Origin: MED-G20 sp038108155
GTDB lineage: Bacteria > Bacteroidota > Bacteroidia > Flavobacteriales_D > Parvicellaceae
Direction: 5' to 3'
NCBI GenBank assembly: GCA_038108155.1
Contig: JAYNHP010000005.1
Coordinates: forward strand, 7,557-71,556
Length of the DNA: 64,000 nt
In this document: positions 17,700 through 26,175 of the stretch, piece by piece
Layout: each line of letters begins with the position of its first letter
How positions within the stretch are numbered: position 1 is the stretch's first letter
Notes under the pieces: generated by a model
The model's database searches: none
The model's input: only the letters and a program-made list of their open reading frames with translations
Told to the model about the DNA's origin: nothing
Position numbers and translations under genes: made by a program

Positions 17700-19400
17700 C
17701 TATTTAAACCATGATTGTACTTCTTCTAAAAGAATTGCAGGAATATCAAGTTTGTTCTTTTTACGATACCCATTTAATTTTTGATGAACTGCGGTTGGCT
17801 TAGCCTCTAGCAGTAGGTCTTTGTTGGTATAACCACTCTCGTAAATAGGAATTATCCATTGTGGTGGAATATTTATTTCAAGAAATTCGCTTTTGTTAGG
17901 GCCTGTTTCCCATTTTTCTGGCTTCATTTGTGGAAAAAGTAAAACTTCTTGGATAGAAGGTTGGTTACATAAAAACATAACCAATCTATCAATACCAATT
18001 CCCATTCCAGATGTTGGTGGCATACCGTATTCCAACGCTCTTATAAAGTCTAAATCAATAAACATTGCCTCGTCGTCTCCTTTTTCTGCTAGTTTAACTT
18101 GCTCTTCAAATCTTTCTTTTTGGTCAATAGGATCATTTAGTTCAGAGTAAGCATTGGCAAGTTCTTTACCGTTTACCATTAACTCAAATCTTTCGGTTAA
18201 CTCTGGATTGTCTCTGTGTTTTTTGCACAACGGAGACATCTCTACAGGATAGTCAGTAATAAAAGTAGGCTGGATATAACTGCTCTCACACTTTTCGCCA
18301 AAAATCTCATCTATCAACTTTCCCTTTCCCATTGAATCACTAACTTCAACTCCGATGGATTTACAGGCCTCCCTCAATTCATTCTCTGACATATTAGAAA
18401 TGTCAATACCAGTATGTTCTAAAATAGAATCCGTCATTGAGATTCTTTTAAATGGTTTCTTGAAGTTTACTTTTTCCTCTCCAATCTGCACCTGAGTAGT
18501 TCCTAAGACTTCATTACAAATGAATTCTAGCATATCTTCGGTAAAGTTCATCATCCAATGGTAATCTTTGTATGCTACATAAATTTCCATTTGGGTAAAT
18601 TCAGGATTATGGGTTCTGTCCATCCCCTCATTTCTAAAGTCTTTAGCAAATTCATAAACTCCTTCAAACCCTCCTACGATTAGTCTTTTTAGATAGAGTT
18701 CGTTGGCGATTCTAAGATACAGAGGAACATCTAGTGCATTATGGTGGGTTACAAACGGTCTTGCTGTTGCACCACCGGGAATTGTTTGTAAAATTGGTGT
18801 TTCTACTTCTAAATAATCTTTTTTAGAAAGAAATCTTCTCATTGAGTTGATGATCTTCGTACGTTTTATAAAAGTCTCCTTCACGTTTTCATTTACCACT
18901 AGGTCAACATACCTTCTTCTATATCTTAGTTCTGGATCATTAAATCCATCATGAATAATTCCTTCGTTGTCGGTTTTTGGCTGAGGTAAAGGCTTTAAAG
19001 ATTTACTTAGCAAATGAAATTTGTCTACATTTATAGAAATTTCTCCAACCATTGTTTTGAAAACTTTTCCTTCAATACCTAGGATGTCCCCAAGGTCTAG
19101 CCATTTTTTAAAAAAATCGTTATACATGGACTTGTCCTCTGAGGGACAAATCACATCTCTATTAAAATAAACTTGTATTTTCCCTTTTGAATCTTGGATA
19201 CTGCCAAAGCTAGCCTTGCCTTGTATCTTTCTTCTCATTAATCTACCTGCAATAATAACATTTTCCCCTTCCTTAAAATTTTCTAAAATGTCGATAGAAT
19301 AATGGCTAACCTTAAATTCTGCGGCTGGATAAGGGTTGATTCCGTAATCTATGATCTTCTGGAGACTATCTCTTCTAATCTGCTCTTGTTCTGAAAGCAT
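17700..19400 (-). CDS. lysS: Lysyl-tRNA synthetase, class II
   Basis: A 566-aa class II LysRS, which charges tRNA-Lys. It has an N-terminal OB-fold anticodon-binding domain (about 45-150, with VIIAGRLMRRKIQGKASF) and the class II catalytic core, with motif 2 in FRNEGMDRTHNPEFTQ and motif 3 in GMGIGIDRLVMFL. ATG 19400 is used; the frame can be extended one codon to a TTG but with no gain. The ~65 residues after motif 3 are longer than in E. coli LysS, as in other Bacteroidota. The universal stress protein gene ends 5 bp upstream. Confidence 0.96.
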   Translation of the reverse strand: MLSEQEQIRRDSLQKIIDYGINPYPAAEFKVSHYSIDILENFKEGENVIIAGRLMRRKIQGKASFGSIQDSKGKIQVYFNRDVICPSEDKSMYNDFFKKWLDLGDILGIEGKVFKTMVGEISINVDKFHLLSKSLKPLPQPKTDNEGIIHDGFNDPELRYRRRYVDLVVNENVKETFIKRTKIINSMRRFLSKKDYLEVETPILQTIPGGATARPFVTHHNALDVPLYLRIANELYLKRLIVGGFEGVYEFAKDFRNEGMDRTHNPEFTQMEIYVAYKDYHWMMNFTEDMLEFICNEVLGTTQVQIGEEKVNFKKPFKRISMTDSILEHTGIDISNMSENELREACKSIGVEVSDSMGKGKLIDEIFGEKCESSYIQPTFITDYPVEMSPLCKKHRDNPELTERFELMVNGKELANAYSELNDPIDQKERFEEQVKLAEKGDDEAMFIDLDFIRALEYGMPPTSGMGIGIDRLVMFLCNQPSIQEVLLFPQMKPEKWETGPNKSEFLEINIPPQWIIPIYESGYTNKDLLLEAKPTAVHQKLNGYRKKNKLDIPAILLEEVQSWFK

Positions 19401-19405
19401 CAAAT

Positions 19406-20233
19406 TTATCGTACTAAAATGCCTGATACTTTAGTTACAGGGTGAGGATTGACACATAGTACTGGAACTTTTAAATCGTTGGCAACAATTTCCTCTTGAA
19501 AAGTGTTTTCATAAAGACCTAATACGGTTTCATCTTCAAGATTCATTATAGCTATTAAATCAGCATCTACTTCTTTAGAAAGTTTGAAAATACCCTCTGT
19601 TAAGCTATCATCTTGATCCACTAGGTGGGAAGAATTTTTAATATTTTTGGATTCTAGATAATTACTAGCCCAAACTTGATTTGCCTTAAGTTTAGTTTTA
19701 ATAAATTCATCCGAGTCATCGTTAGTTAGCAGATGCACTTGAGAGTCAAAATAATGAGCAATTTTTGCTACCAGTTCAAGCTTTTGTTTAGTTTCTACGT
19801 TTAGGTCTAGAGGAACAACAATATTATCATAACCGCTAGAGTTCATCAATTTTTCTTGGGTAACAATAAACGGCACAGGCGAACTACTAATCACTTTAAT
19901 TGCTCTACTTCCAACTAATTTTTGCCATCTACTAGCTTTATGAGTTCCCATAAAAATTAGAGAAATTCCAAGTTCAGCTGCAACATCTCCTATGTCTTCA
20001 AATATATTTCCAATTCTTACAAAAGAAATTAAATTACAAGAACTAGAAATAGAATTTCCAAGTGTAATTTCCTTGCTTAGCTTTTCTTTAGCTTCTTCGA
20101 CTTCATCTCTAGAACTTACTACATGTAACAAGACAACATCTGCATTAATAATTTCTGAAAATTTTATAGCGTGTTGCATTGCAGATTGTGCTACTTCTGA
20201 GAAATCTGTTGGAACTAATAATTTGGTATTCAT
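19406..20233 (-). CDS. Universal stress protein with two UspA domains
   Basis: A 275-aa cytoplasmic protein made of two tandem UspA folds. The first begins KLLVPTDFSEVAQSAMQHA with the FMGTHKAS segment near 100. The second begins near 139 with NIVVPLDLNVETKQKLEL and ends in LKVPVLCVNP. Tandem Usp proteins are common in Flavobacteriales and are linked to stress survival. The glycine-rich ATP-binding signature (GxxG-9x-GS) is not well kept, so nucleotide binding is uncertain. It lies between the bactofilin gene and lysS. Confidence 0.9.
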   Translation of the reverse strand: MNTKLLVPTDFSEVAQSAMQHAIKFSEIINADVVLLHVVSSRDEVEEAKEKLSKEITLGNSISSSCNLISFVRIGNIFEDIGDVAAELGISLIFMGTHKASRWQKLVGSRAIKVISSSPVPFIVTQEKLMNSSGYDNIVVPLDLNVETKQKLELVAKIAHYFDSQVHLLTNDDSDEFIKTKLKANQVWASNYLESKNIKNSSHLVDQDDSLTEGIFKLSKEVDADLIAIMNLEDETVLGLYENTFQEEIVANDLKVPVLCVNPHPVTKVSGILVR

Positions 20234-20286
20234 TTTTATTATTTTATTAAATATTAGTAGGATTTAGGATGAGTATCTTATTCAGC

Positions 20287-20727
20287 TTAGGCTGTTTTCT
20301 CTTTAATAGCTTCTTTAGAATCCGCTCTTGATTCATCAGGGTTAGTAATGTCTTTAAGAACTGCTCCCATTTTACAATTTCCTGAAAATATTGCTCCTGG
20401 CTCTATAGACAGTTTGTTAGTAGAAATCTCCCCCTGAAGTTTAGCTGTACTTTTAAGGGAAAGTAGTTCATCTACTTCAATAATGCCATTTAATTTACCT
20501 TCTAGATCTGCGTTTTTACAATAAATATTTCCATCTATTTTTCCTGTTGGACCTAAAACTAGTCTTCCCTTTAGAGTAATAGTCCCTTTCAAATAGCCAT
20601 CGATTCTAATATTGGAATCAGATTTAATATCTCCCTCTATGTGCGTTCCTTCAACTATTCTATTTAACCTCTCAGGGGATTGGTTATTATTATAATTTGC
20701 CATGTTCTTATCCGATTTAAATACCAT
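20287..20727 (-). CDS. Bactofilin (polymer-forming cytoskeletal protein)
   Basis: A 146-aa bactofilin. The central ~100 residues are a repetitive beta-helix with hydrophobic/glycine periodicity (IEGDIKSDSNIRIDGYLKG, LEGKLNGIIEVDELLSL), flanked by short disordered tails. Bactofilins polymerise without nucleotide and position cell-wall or envelope machines. Here it lies between the porW/sprE and stress-protein genes, with an M23 peptidase gene just beyond, a plausible envelope-organising group. A second in-frame ATG at 20703 (MANYNNN...) is a credible alternative start, because a TAnnTTTG-like box at 20740-20747 would leave almost no leader for the ATG at 20727. Confidence 0.92.
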   Translation of the reverse strand: MVFKSDKNMANYNNNQSPERLNRIVEGTHIEGDIKSDSNIRIDGYLKGTITLKGRLVLGPTGKIDGNIYCKNADLEGKLNGIIEVDELLSLKSTAKLQGEISTNKLSIEPGAIFSGNCKMGAVLKDITNPDESRADSKEAIKEKTA

Positions 20728-20739
20728 AAATAATTTTTA

Positions 20740-20747
20740 CAAATATA
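20740..20747 (-). promoter_or_regulatory. Possible -7 box (TATATTTG) upstream of bactofilin
   Basis: The minus strand reads TATATTTG, an exact match to the Bacteroidota -7 consensus TAnnTTTG. No clear -33 TTG lies 17-23 bp upstream. The box is 13 bp from the ATG at 20727 and 37 bp from the ATG at 20703; the latter spacing is more usual and bears on the bactofilin start choice. Confidence 0.35.
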
Positions 20748-20767
20748 CAAAAATCAAGAAAGTTAGC

Positions 20768-23425
20768 TTACTGATAAAATTCTTTAAAAAATTTGAGGTA
20801 GTTGTCTGTATTTTTTTCTAAATATAATTCTTTCAAATTTTGGGGAGTTACTACAAAAAATTTCTCTTTTCTATAGCTCTTGATACTGCCGTTATTGACT
20901 TTAAAGGCTAGGAAGTAATCAAGTGCTTTTTTACTATTACTAAAACTTTTAACAATTATCATCTGATCTGATGTGTTTAAAAAAGTATTGGAAACTTTGA
21001 GTTTTAAATCTGAAAAATTAACCGAATTAAAATCTGCTACGTTATTTTTTGCTTTATTAATAGAGAATCCTCCCTTAGGAGCAATTAAAATAAAATAATG
21101 TAAAGTGTCGGGGCTAAAATTGAATTTCCATTTTTCTTTTTTCATTAAATTTTGAGCAGTTTTAATTTTTAAATCATTTAAAACAGCAATTGCTTGATCT
21201 GCGATATCTGTACCTAAGCATTGATTAGATAGAAATTTTAAGGTATTTATTAATTCTCTGCTATTATTTGCAGTATCGTTTAACTTTTTTAAAGTGTAGG
21301 CTTTTAATAATCCGTATTGACAAATTAGAGGGTTCAGAGAGTCCTTTGTTTTATAAGAGCAAGTTTCTAAAACCTTAACGTAGTTTCCAGCTTGGTACAT
21401 CGAAAATAGTTGAGAATATAATTTTTGTTCTTGTTTCAATGTTTTTTGAGAATCGTTTAAATTTTCATGCCCTGATAAAAGTTTAGAATATTTACTTTTT
21501 GGATATTTGCTTAAAAGCAGTTCTTTCATTTCCCTGCTTTCTTTTGGCTGTCCAAGGTCCTTATAAATATTATATAACTCATAAATTGAAGCAATGGATT
21601 GTGTTTCAGGCTGGTAATTTTCAATTATTCTTTTAAAATATTTTTCTGAAAGCAGGAGGTTTTTTGTTTCATAATGGTGGATTATGCCAAGATTGAAAAG
21701 CGAAATCATATTAGAGTCTTTCATAGATTTTAATTTGTTTTGATCATCGCATGGAAGACTTTGAGAAAGCTCATCAAATAACTCACTATTTGAAAAAGAA
21801 AGTGAAGTTTCTTCATTTTCATCCAAAAACATAGTAGTTTTAGAGCCTCTTCTCCAGTTGTCTTCTAAAATTCGTTTACCCCATTTTTTATCGAACTCTA
21901 TTTTTCCTCGTTCCAACATTTTTTGGTCCCAAATAAAAAAAGATTGGTTAATAGGGGAGTTGCTACTAGGAATAGACAATACTTTATTGGCGCTAACAGT
22001 TAATGGAGCTTCTAATTTTTTGGCTCTCTTAGCAAGCTCTAAATCTAAAACTTCATAAATCTTATCGGTTCTCTGCTTGGGGTCTAAGGAGCATATAGCA
22101 AATAAACTATCGTTTTTTTCTATTAAAGTTTTATGGGTAAAAATATTTTTTAATAGCTTATACTTTTTATCAACTTGGTCTTTATTTTTATAAGATTTTA
22201 ATGCGGTTTTTTGAATTGAGTCATAATAGAAGTAAGACTGAACGTACTGAGAATTTTCAAAAAACAGATCGCCCATTCTTCTCATAGATTTAATTTTTTG
22301 AGGAATATTGTTGGTGCTTAAGTTAATTGATTTTTGTAGTTGTTCTTTTCCTAATTCTTCAGCATTATTTTTAAACGAAATTTCAGCAAGGGCGTAATAA
22401 ATTTGATCAAAATATTCAATGTTTTTATCGTCTTTAAGCATCTTTAACAATTGAGATTTTATCGCTTTGGAATCTCTTCCGCTGAAAGAAAGAGCCCTAT
22501 TGATTTTTGCTTGAAAAGCCATTTCATAATCGGGATTTCTTTCCACAACTTCTTGATAGTAAAGCGAGGCTTTGAAATTATTCTCCAAATGATATAATTG
22601 GGCAAGAACGAAAAATAATCTGGTTTTAAAAGCTTTTTTATATTTATTTTCAATAGCAATTTCTAAGTTTTCAATTGCTTTCTTATAGGACTTACTTTGA
22701 ATATAAAGATCTGCTAGAGTCGGGTAGATTTTCTTGATGATATTTGGAGAGATTACAGGCTCTTTGCTCTCTAAATAGTCTATTCTTTCTTTATATATTA
22801 ATGCTAATCTTAATTTCTGTTTTGCGGTGAGCTTTTCTTGTTCTTTGGCCTCTAACTGTTGTTCCTCAAACTTAATAATTAAACTTAGTAAAATTTCTTC
22901 TGCTTCATCAAAAGCGCCCATTTCTATAAGAACTTTCGATTGCCAAAAAATACTTTCGTAATAGTTGTTTTCTATTTCGTAATGGTTCTCAACATATTGA
23001 AATATTTTAAGTGCATTTGGAAGGTCTTTTTTGTAAAATCTTGTTTTGCCCATCGTCATCCAGTTGTCATCAATGTATTTGCACCACTCTCTGTTTCTAT
23101 TTTTCCCTTTTTTTGCATGGGGCATTCTATGGCTAAAAATAACGAGTTCACATTTTCTATATGCAGTGTCCATTGGAGCATACCAATTTTTAGACTGTTC
23201 AAGATTGGGAAGAGGAAAAATTGGCAGAATTGAATTGTAGTTTTCTTTTCTAGTTTTTAAAAAGTCGTTGTAGGTTACTTTTATAATTTCATTGGCATTA
23301 AAAAACCCATTATATTTTGCATGTAAATTATGAAACTCTCTATTTAAAACTTTATTTTTCTCTGTAGAGCAAGACCAAAGGATTACAAATGCAAAAAATA
23401 AAATACGGGGCTTAATTAGTTTCAT
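20768..23425 (-). CDS. T9SS-associated TPR lipoprotein PorW/SprE
   Basis: An 885-aa lipoprotein: a signal peptide with lipobox ILWSC (C19), then the family's typical opening (NREFHNLHAKYNGFFNANEI), then long stretches of tetratricopeptide-like helices (for example ALKIFQYVENHYEIENNYYES and AIENLEIAIENKYKKA, each within one repeat). This matches SprE of Flavobacterium and PorW of Porphyromonas, periplasmic or outer-membrane lipoproteins that connect the T9SS core ring and motor to the translocon and are needed for secretion and gliding. It should serve the three type A sorting-domain proteins in this window. It is transcribed away from the M23 peptidase gene. Confidence 0.85.
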   Translation of the reverse strand: MKLIKPRILFFAFVILWSCSTEKNKVLNREFHNLHAKYNGFFNANEIIKVTYNDFLKTRKENYNSILPIFPLPNLEQSKNWYAPMDTAYRKCELVIFSHRMPHAKKGKNRNREWCKYIDDNWMTMGKTRFYKKDLPNALKIFQYVENHYEIENNYYESIFWQSKVLIEMGAFDEAEEILLSLIIKFEEQQLEAKEQEKLTAKQKLRLALIYKERIDYLESKEPVISPNIIKKIYPTLADLYIQSKSYKKAIENLEIAIENKYKKAFKTRLFFVLAQLYHLENNFKASLYYQEVVERNPDYEMAFQAKINRALSFSGRDSKAIKSQLLKMLKDDKNIEYFDQIYYALAEISFKNNAEELGKEQLQKSINLSTNNIPQKIKSMRRMGDLFFENSQYVQSYFYYDSIQKTALKSYKNKDQVDKKYKLLKNIFTHKTLIEKNDSLFAICSLDPKQRTDKIYEVLDLELAKRAKKLEAPLTVSANKVLSIPSSNSPINQSFFIWDQKMLERGKIEFDKKWGKRILEDNWRRGSKTTMFLDENEETSLSFSNSELFDELSQSLPCDDQNKLKSMKDSNMISLFNLGIIHHYETKNLLLSEKYFKRIIENYQPETQSIASIYELYNIYKDLGQPKESREMKELLLSKYPKSKYSKLLSGHENLNDSQKTLKQEQKLYSQLFSMYQAGNYVKVLETCSYKTKDSLNPLICQYGLLKAYTLKKLNDTANNSRELINTLKFLSNQCLGTDIADQAIAVLNDLKIKTAQNLMKKEKWKFNFSPDTLHYFILIAPKGGFSINKAKNNVADFNSVNFSDLKLKVSNTFLNTSDQMIIVKSFSNSKKALDYFLAFKVNNGSIKSYRKEKFFVVTPQNLKELYLEKNTDNYLKFFKEFYQ

Positions 23426-23516
23426 TAAAAAAATATAACTGCAATATTAACCACAATCTATTGAACTTATTGTATTAGTTATTTATTCAATTAAAGAATA
23501 TTTAATTTAGAGTAAA

Positions 23517-23524
23517 TAAATTTG
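23517..23524 (+). promoter_or_regulatory. Putative -7 promoter box (TAAATTTG) of the M23 peptidase gene
   Basis: TAAATTTG matches TAnnTTTG exactly and ends 26 bp before the ATG at 23550, a spacing like that of other boxes found in this window. No convincing -33 TTG is visible. Confidence 0.5.
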
Positions 23525-23549
23525 AGATATTTGCATAATTAATAAATAA

Positions 23550-24449
23550 ATGGGCAAAACAAAAAAAACTGAATCAAAGTTTACAACTTGGCTTAAAAAT
23601 CTTCAAGAAAAACGAAGAGTTGTAGTGCTTGATGAGGGTAGCTTTGAGGAAAAAAGAAATTTCACTACCTCCAAATTTTCATTATTGGTGTTTTTTCTTT
23701 TCTCTGTAATTGTATTTTCAATTTTATGCTTTCTAGTTATTTCCTACAGTTCTATTAAAACTTTTGTTCCTGGATACCCAAGTGTTACCGCTCAAAAAGA
23801 GCTGATTGATAAGAATATAGAATTGGATCAAAAATTAAATGACTTAATTATCAAAACAAAGAAAGAAGAACAGTATATAACCAACATCCAAAAAATTCTA
23901 AATGGAGATACGCCAATTGACAGAGATAGCTCTAAAAAAGTATTTAAATCACAAAATATAAATACTACCAATGAAATTTCATTTTCTGAAAAAACAATCA
24001 GAGAAAAAGTTGATAAAAGAGAAAAGTACGACATAGACGTTATTCCTGGTGGTGCATTAACCAAAGATGTACTTCCTGAGATATTGCTTTTTCCTCCTTT
24101 AGTTGGGGAAATAACTAATAAAATGAATATTTCTGCAGGACATTTTGGAGTTGATATTATTGCTCCTAAAAACGAAGCAGTGGTTGCTATCCTTAAAGGA
24201 GCTATTGTTTACCAAAACTGGTCTCCTACTGATGGGCATGTAGTTCATATCCAGCATAAAAATAATTTATTGTCCATTTATAAACACAGCTCAGAAGTCC
24301 TAAAAAAAATAGGAGATTATGTAGATGCTGGAGAGCCAATATCTATTGTTGGTAATAGTGGAGAACACTCTACAGGTCCCCATTTACATTTTGAACTTTG
24401 GCACAATGGTTATCCCATGGATCCAGAAAAGTTCATCAATTTTCAATAA
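23550..24449 (+). CDS. Membrane-anchored M23-family peptidoglycan endopeptidase
   Basis: A 299-aa protein with a cytoplasmic N-terminal tail of ~43 residues, one membrane helix (about 44-67), a coiled-coil linker and a C-terminal LytM/M23 domain. Zinc ligands H198 and D202 (GHFGVDI) and H278/H280 (GPHLHFELWH) are present, so the peptidase should be active and not an EnvC-like activator. The architecture matches the membrane M23 peptidases that often neighbour bactofilins. It probably cleaves peptide cross-links in the cell wall. It diverges from porW/sprE. Confidence 0.92.
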   Translation: MGKTKKTESKFTTWLKNLQEKRRVVVLDEGSFEEKRNFTTSKFSLLVFFLFSVIVFSILCFLVISYSSIKTFVPGYPSVTAQKELIDKNIELDQKLNDLIIKTKKEEQYITNIQKILNGDTPIDRDSSKKVFKSQNINTTNEISFSEKTIREKVDKREKYDIDVIPGGALTKDVLPEILLFPPLVGEITNKMNISAGHFGVDIIAPKNEAVVAILKGAIVYQNWSPTDGHVVHIQHKNNLLSIYKHSSEVLKKIGDYVDAGEPISIVGNSGEHSTGPHLHFELWHNGYPMDPEKFINFQ

Positions 24450-24475
24450 AGTTTTTTTCTTAAGATCATTATGCG

Positions 24476-24483
24476 TAAATTTG
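24476..24483 (+). promoter_or_regulatory. Putative -7 promoter box (TAAATTTG) of the DUF177-rpmF-plsX-fabH operon
   Basis: An exact TAnnTTTG match. It ends two bases before the ATG at 24485 and 17 bases before the ATG at 24500. A transcript starting ~7 bases downstream would exclude the first ATG, so the box supports 24500 as the start of the DUF177 gene. Confidence 0.5.
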
Positions 24484-24499
24484 CATGCTATTTCAAGGA

Positions 24500-25018
24500 A
24501 TGAAAGAATTAAAAGAATTTTGTATTCCGTTTTCAAGCCTTAAACTTGGACCAAATTTTTTTGACTTTGAAATAGATAATTCGTTCTTTGATATTTTTAA
24601 TTATTACCGTTACAACAGCTGTAATATTTCTTTAAACTTAGAGTTCAGAAAGGAGAATTTATTGATGGACTTAAGGTTTAGTTACAGTGGCTTTTGCGAG
24701 GTTTTTTGTGATAGATGTCTAGACTTGATTAAAGTTCCAATTAGTAATAAATTTAATTGCCTAATCAAATTTCTTCACCAAGAAGAAGAAATCATCAAAG
24801 ACGACATTGTATATCTTCCTAAAGAAAGCTACGAATACAATATTGGGCAGTTATTTTACGAATACTTTTTAATTAATTTTCCAAAAAGAGTTATTCATAA
24901 AGAAAACCAATGTAACTCCAATCAAATAAAACTTATAGAGGATTACTCTCAAAAACATAATAGTACAGAAGAAGATCCGAGATGGAATATATTAAAAAGA
25001 TTAAAAAATGAAAATTAA
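24500..25018 (+). CDS. DUF177 (YceD-like) protein upstream of rpmF
   Basis: A 172-aa member of the DUF177/YceD family, almost always encoded just before ribosomal protein L32. Start MKELKEFCIPFSSLKLG matches the usual N-terminus in this phylum; the upstream ATG at 24485 would add five residues and lies on a probable promoter. The family's Cys pair is present (CEVFCDRCLDLI), and the C-terminus DPRWNILKRL is typical. YceD-type proteins have been linked to 23S rRNA accumulation, but the mechanism is not known. It is 20 bp from rpmF. Confidence 0.88.
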   Translation: MKELKEFCIPFSSLKLGPNFFDFEIDNSFFDIFNYYRYNSCNISLNLEFRKENLLMDLRFSYSGFCEVFCDRCLDLIKVPISNKFNCLIKFLHQEEEIIKDDIVYLPKESYEYNIGQLFYEYFLINFPKRVIHKENQCNSNQIKLIEDYSQKHNSTEEDPRWNILKRLKNEN

Positions 25019-25038
25019 AAAAATTAAATAATAAAGTT

Positions 25039-25230
25039 ATGGCACATCCTAAACGAAAAATATCCAAAACAAGGAGAGACAAGAGAAGAACCCATTACAA
25101 AGCAACTTCTCCTCAGTTGGCTACTTGCCCAACAACTGGCGAAACCCATTTATATCACAGAGCACATTGGTCCGAAGGAAAACTTTATTATAAGGGTAAA
25201 GTGGTAATGGAAAAAGATGCCCTAGCTTAA
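25039..25230 (+). CDS. rpmF: 50S ribosomal protein L32
   Basis: A 63-aa bL32: MAHPKRKISKTRRDKRR start, basic N-terminal half and HLYHRAHWSEGKLYYKGK C-terminal half. It keeps only one cysteine (TCPTTGE), so it is the zinc-free C- form. It binds 23S rRNA in the large subunit. It heads the conserved rpmF-plsX-fabH arrangement, with plsX 6 bp downstream. Confidence 0.97.
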   Translation: MAHPKRKISKTRRDKRRTHYKATSPQLATCPTTGETHLYHRAHWSEGKLYYKGKVVMEKDALA

Positions 25231-25236
25231 CTTTTT

Positions 25237-26175
25237 TTGAAAATTGGATTAGATATCATGGGCGGAGATAATTCGCCAGATGCAACTTTAAAGGGTGCCT
25301 ATTTAGCTTCCCAATATCTTAGCAAAGATGAATCTATCGTTTTAGTTGGGAATGAAAAATTGGCCAAAAGTTGGTTTAAATCAAATAATATAAATTCCTC
25401 AGTTTTTGAGTTTATTCATGCCGATGAAGTAATATCCATGAATGAACATGCCACTAAAGCTCTTAGAAAAAAACCCAACAATAGTATTTCTATAGGGTTC
25501 AATGCACTCAAGAATAAAGAAATTGATGTTTTTTCTAGCGCAGGAAATTCTGGTGCAATGCTTGTTGGAAGTATGTTTTCTATTGGTCCAATAAAAGGTG
25601 TAATAAGACCGAGTATAACTTCTGTATTGCCTAAAAAAAATGGTGGCGTTGGATTAATTTTAGATGTTGGTGTAAATGCAGACTGTAAGCCAGATGTATT
25701 ATTTCAATTTGCAATATTAGGAAGTCTTTTTGCCGAGAATGTTTACAATATCCAAAAGCCAAAAGTTGGTCTTTTAAATATTGGAGAGGAAAAAGGGAAA
25801 GGAAACTTACTAACCCAATCTACCTACCAACTATTGGAAGACAATGACGATATTAATTTTGTTGGAAATGTGGAAGGAAGAGATCTTTTCAATGACAAAG
25901 CAGACGTTATAGTCTGTGATGGATTTACAGGAAATGTGGTCCTTAAGTTAGCTGAATCTTTTTATTCTTTAATTAATCAGAAAAATATCAAAGATGACTA
26001 TTTCGACAGGTTTAATTATGAAATATATGGTGGAACACCTGTTCTTGGTGTTGACGGAAATGTTTTAATTGGACACGGGATTAGTAATGAAAATGCTATA
26101 AAAAATATGATTTTACTAGGAAAAGACCTAATTAATTCAAACCTTAACTCTAAAATTAAAAAAGCCTTTAGATGA
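25237..26175 (+). CDS. plsX: Phosphate acyltransferase PlsX, TTG start
   Basis: A 312-aa PlsX, which makes acyl-phosphate from acyl-ACP for phospholipid synthesis. The N-terminus reads (M)KIGLDIMGGDNSPDATLKG, the family signature, and begins at a TTG; the next ATG is inside the IMGGD motif, so TTG is needed for a full-length enzyme. SSAGNSGAMLVGSM, GLLNIGEEKGKG and VVCDGFTGNVVLKL also match. The ATGA overlap with fabH suggests coupled translation of membrane and fatty-acid initiation enzymes. Confidence 0.95.
   Translation: MKIGLDIMGGDNSPDATLKGAYLASQYLSKDESIVLVGNEKLAKSWFKSNNINSSVFEFIHADEVISMNEHATKALRKKPNNSISIGFNALKNKEIDVFSSAGNSGAMLVGSMFSIGPIKGVIRPSITSVLPKKNGGVGLILDVGVNADCKPDVLFQFAILGSLFAENVYNIQKPKVGLLNIGEEKGKGNLLTQSTYQLLEDNDDINFVGNVEGRDLFNDKADVIVCDGFTGNVVLKLAESFYSLINQKNIKDDYFDRFNYEIYGGTPVLGVDGNVLIGHGISNENAIKNMILLGKDLINSNLNSKIKKAFR

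Noticed and set aside
22940..23240. Two overlapping open frames of 97 and 64 aa on the + strand inside porW/sprE
   Set aside because: Both are antisense to a supported lipoprotein gene; hydrophobic stretches reflect the complementary charged helices.
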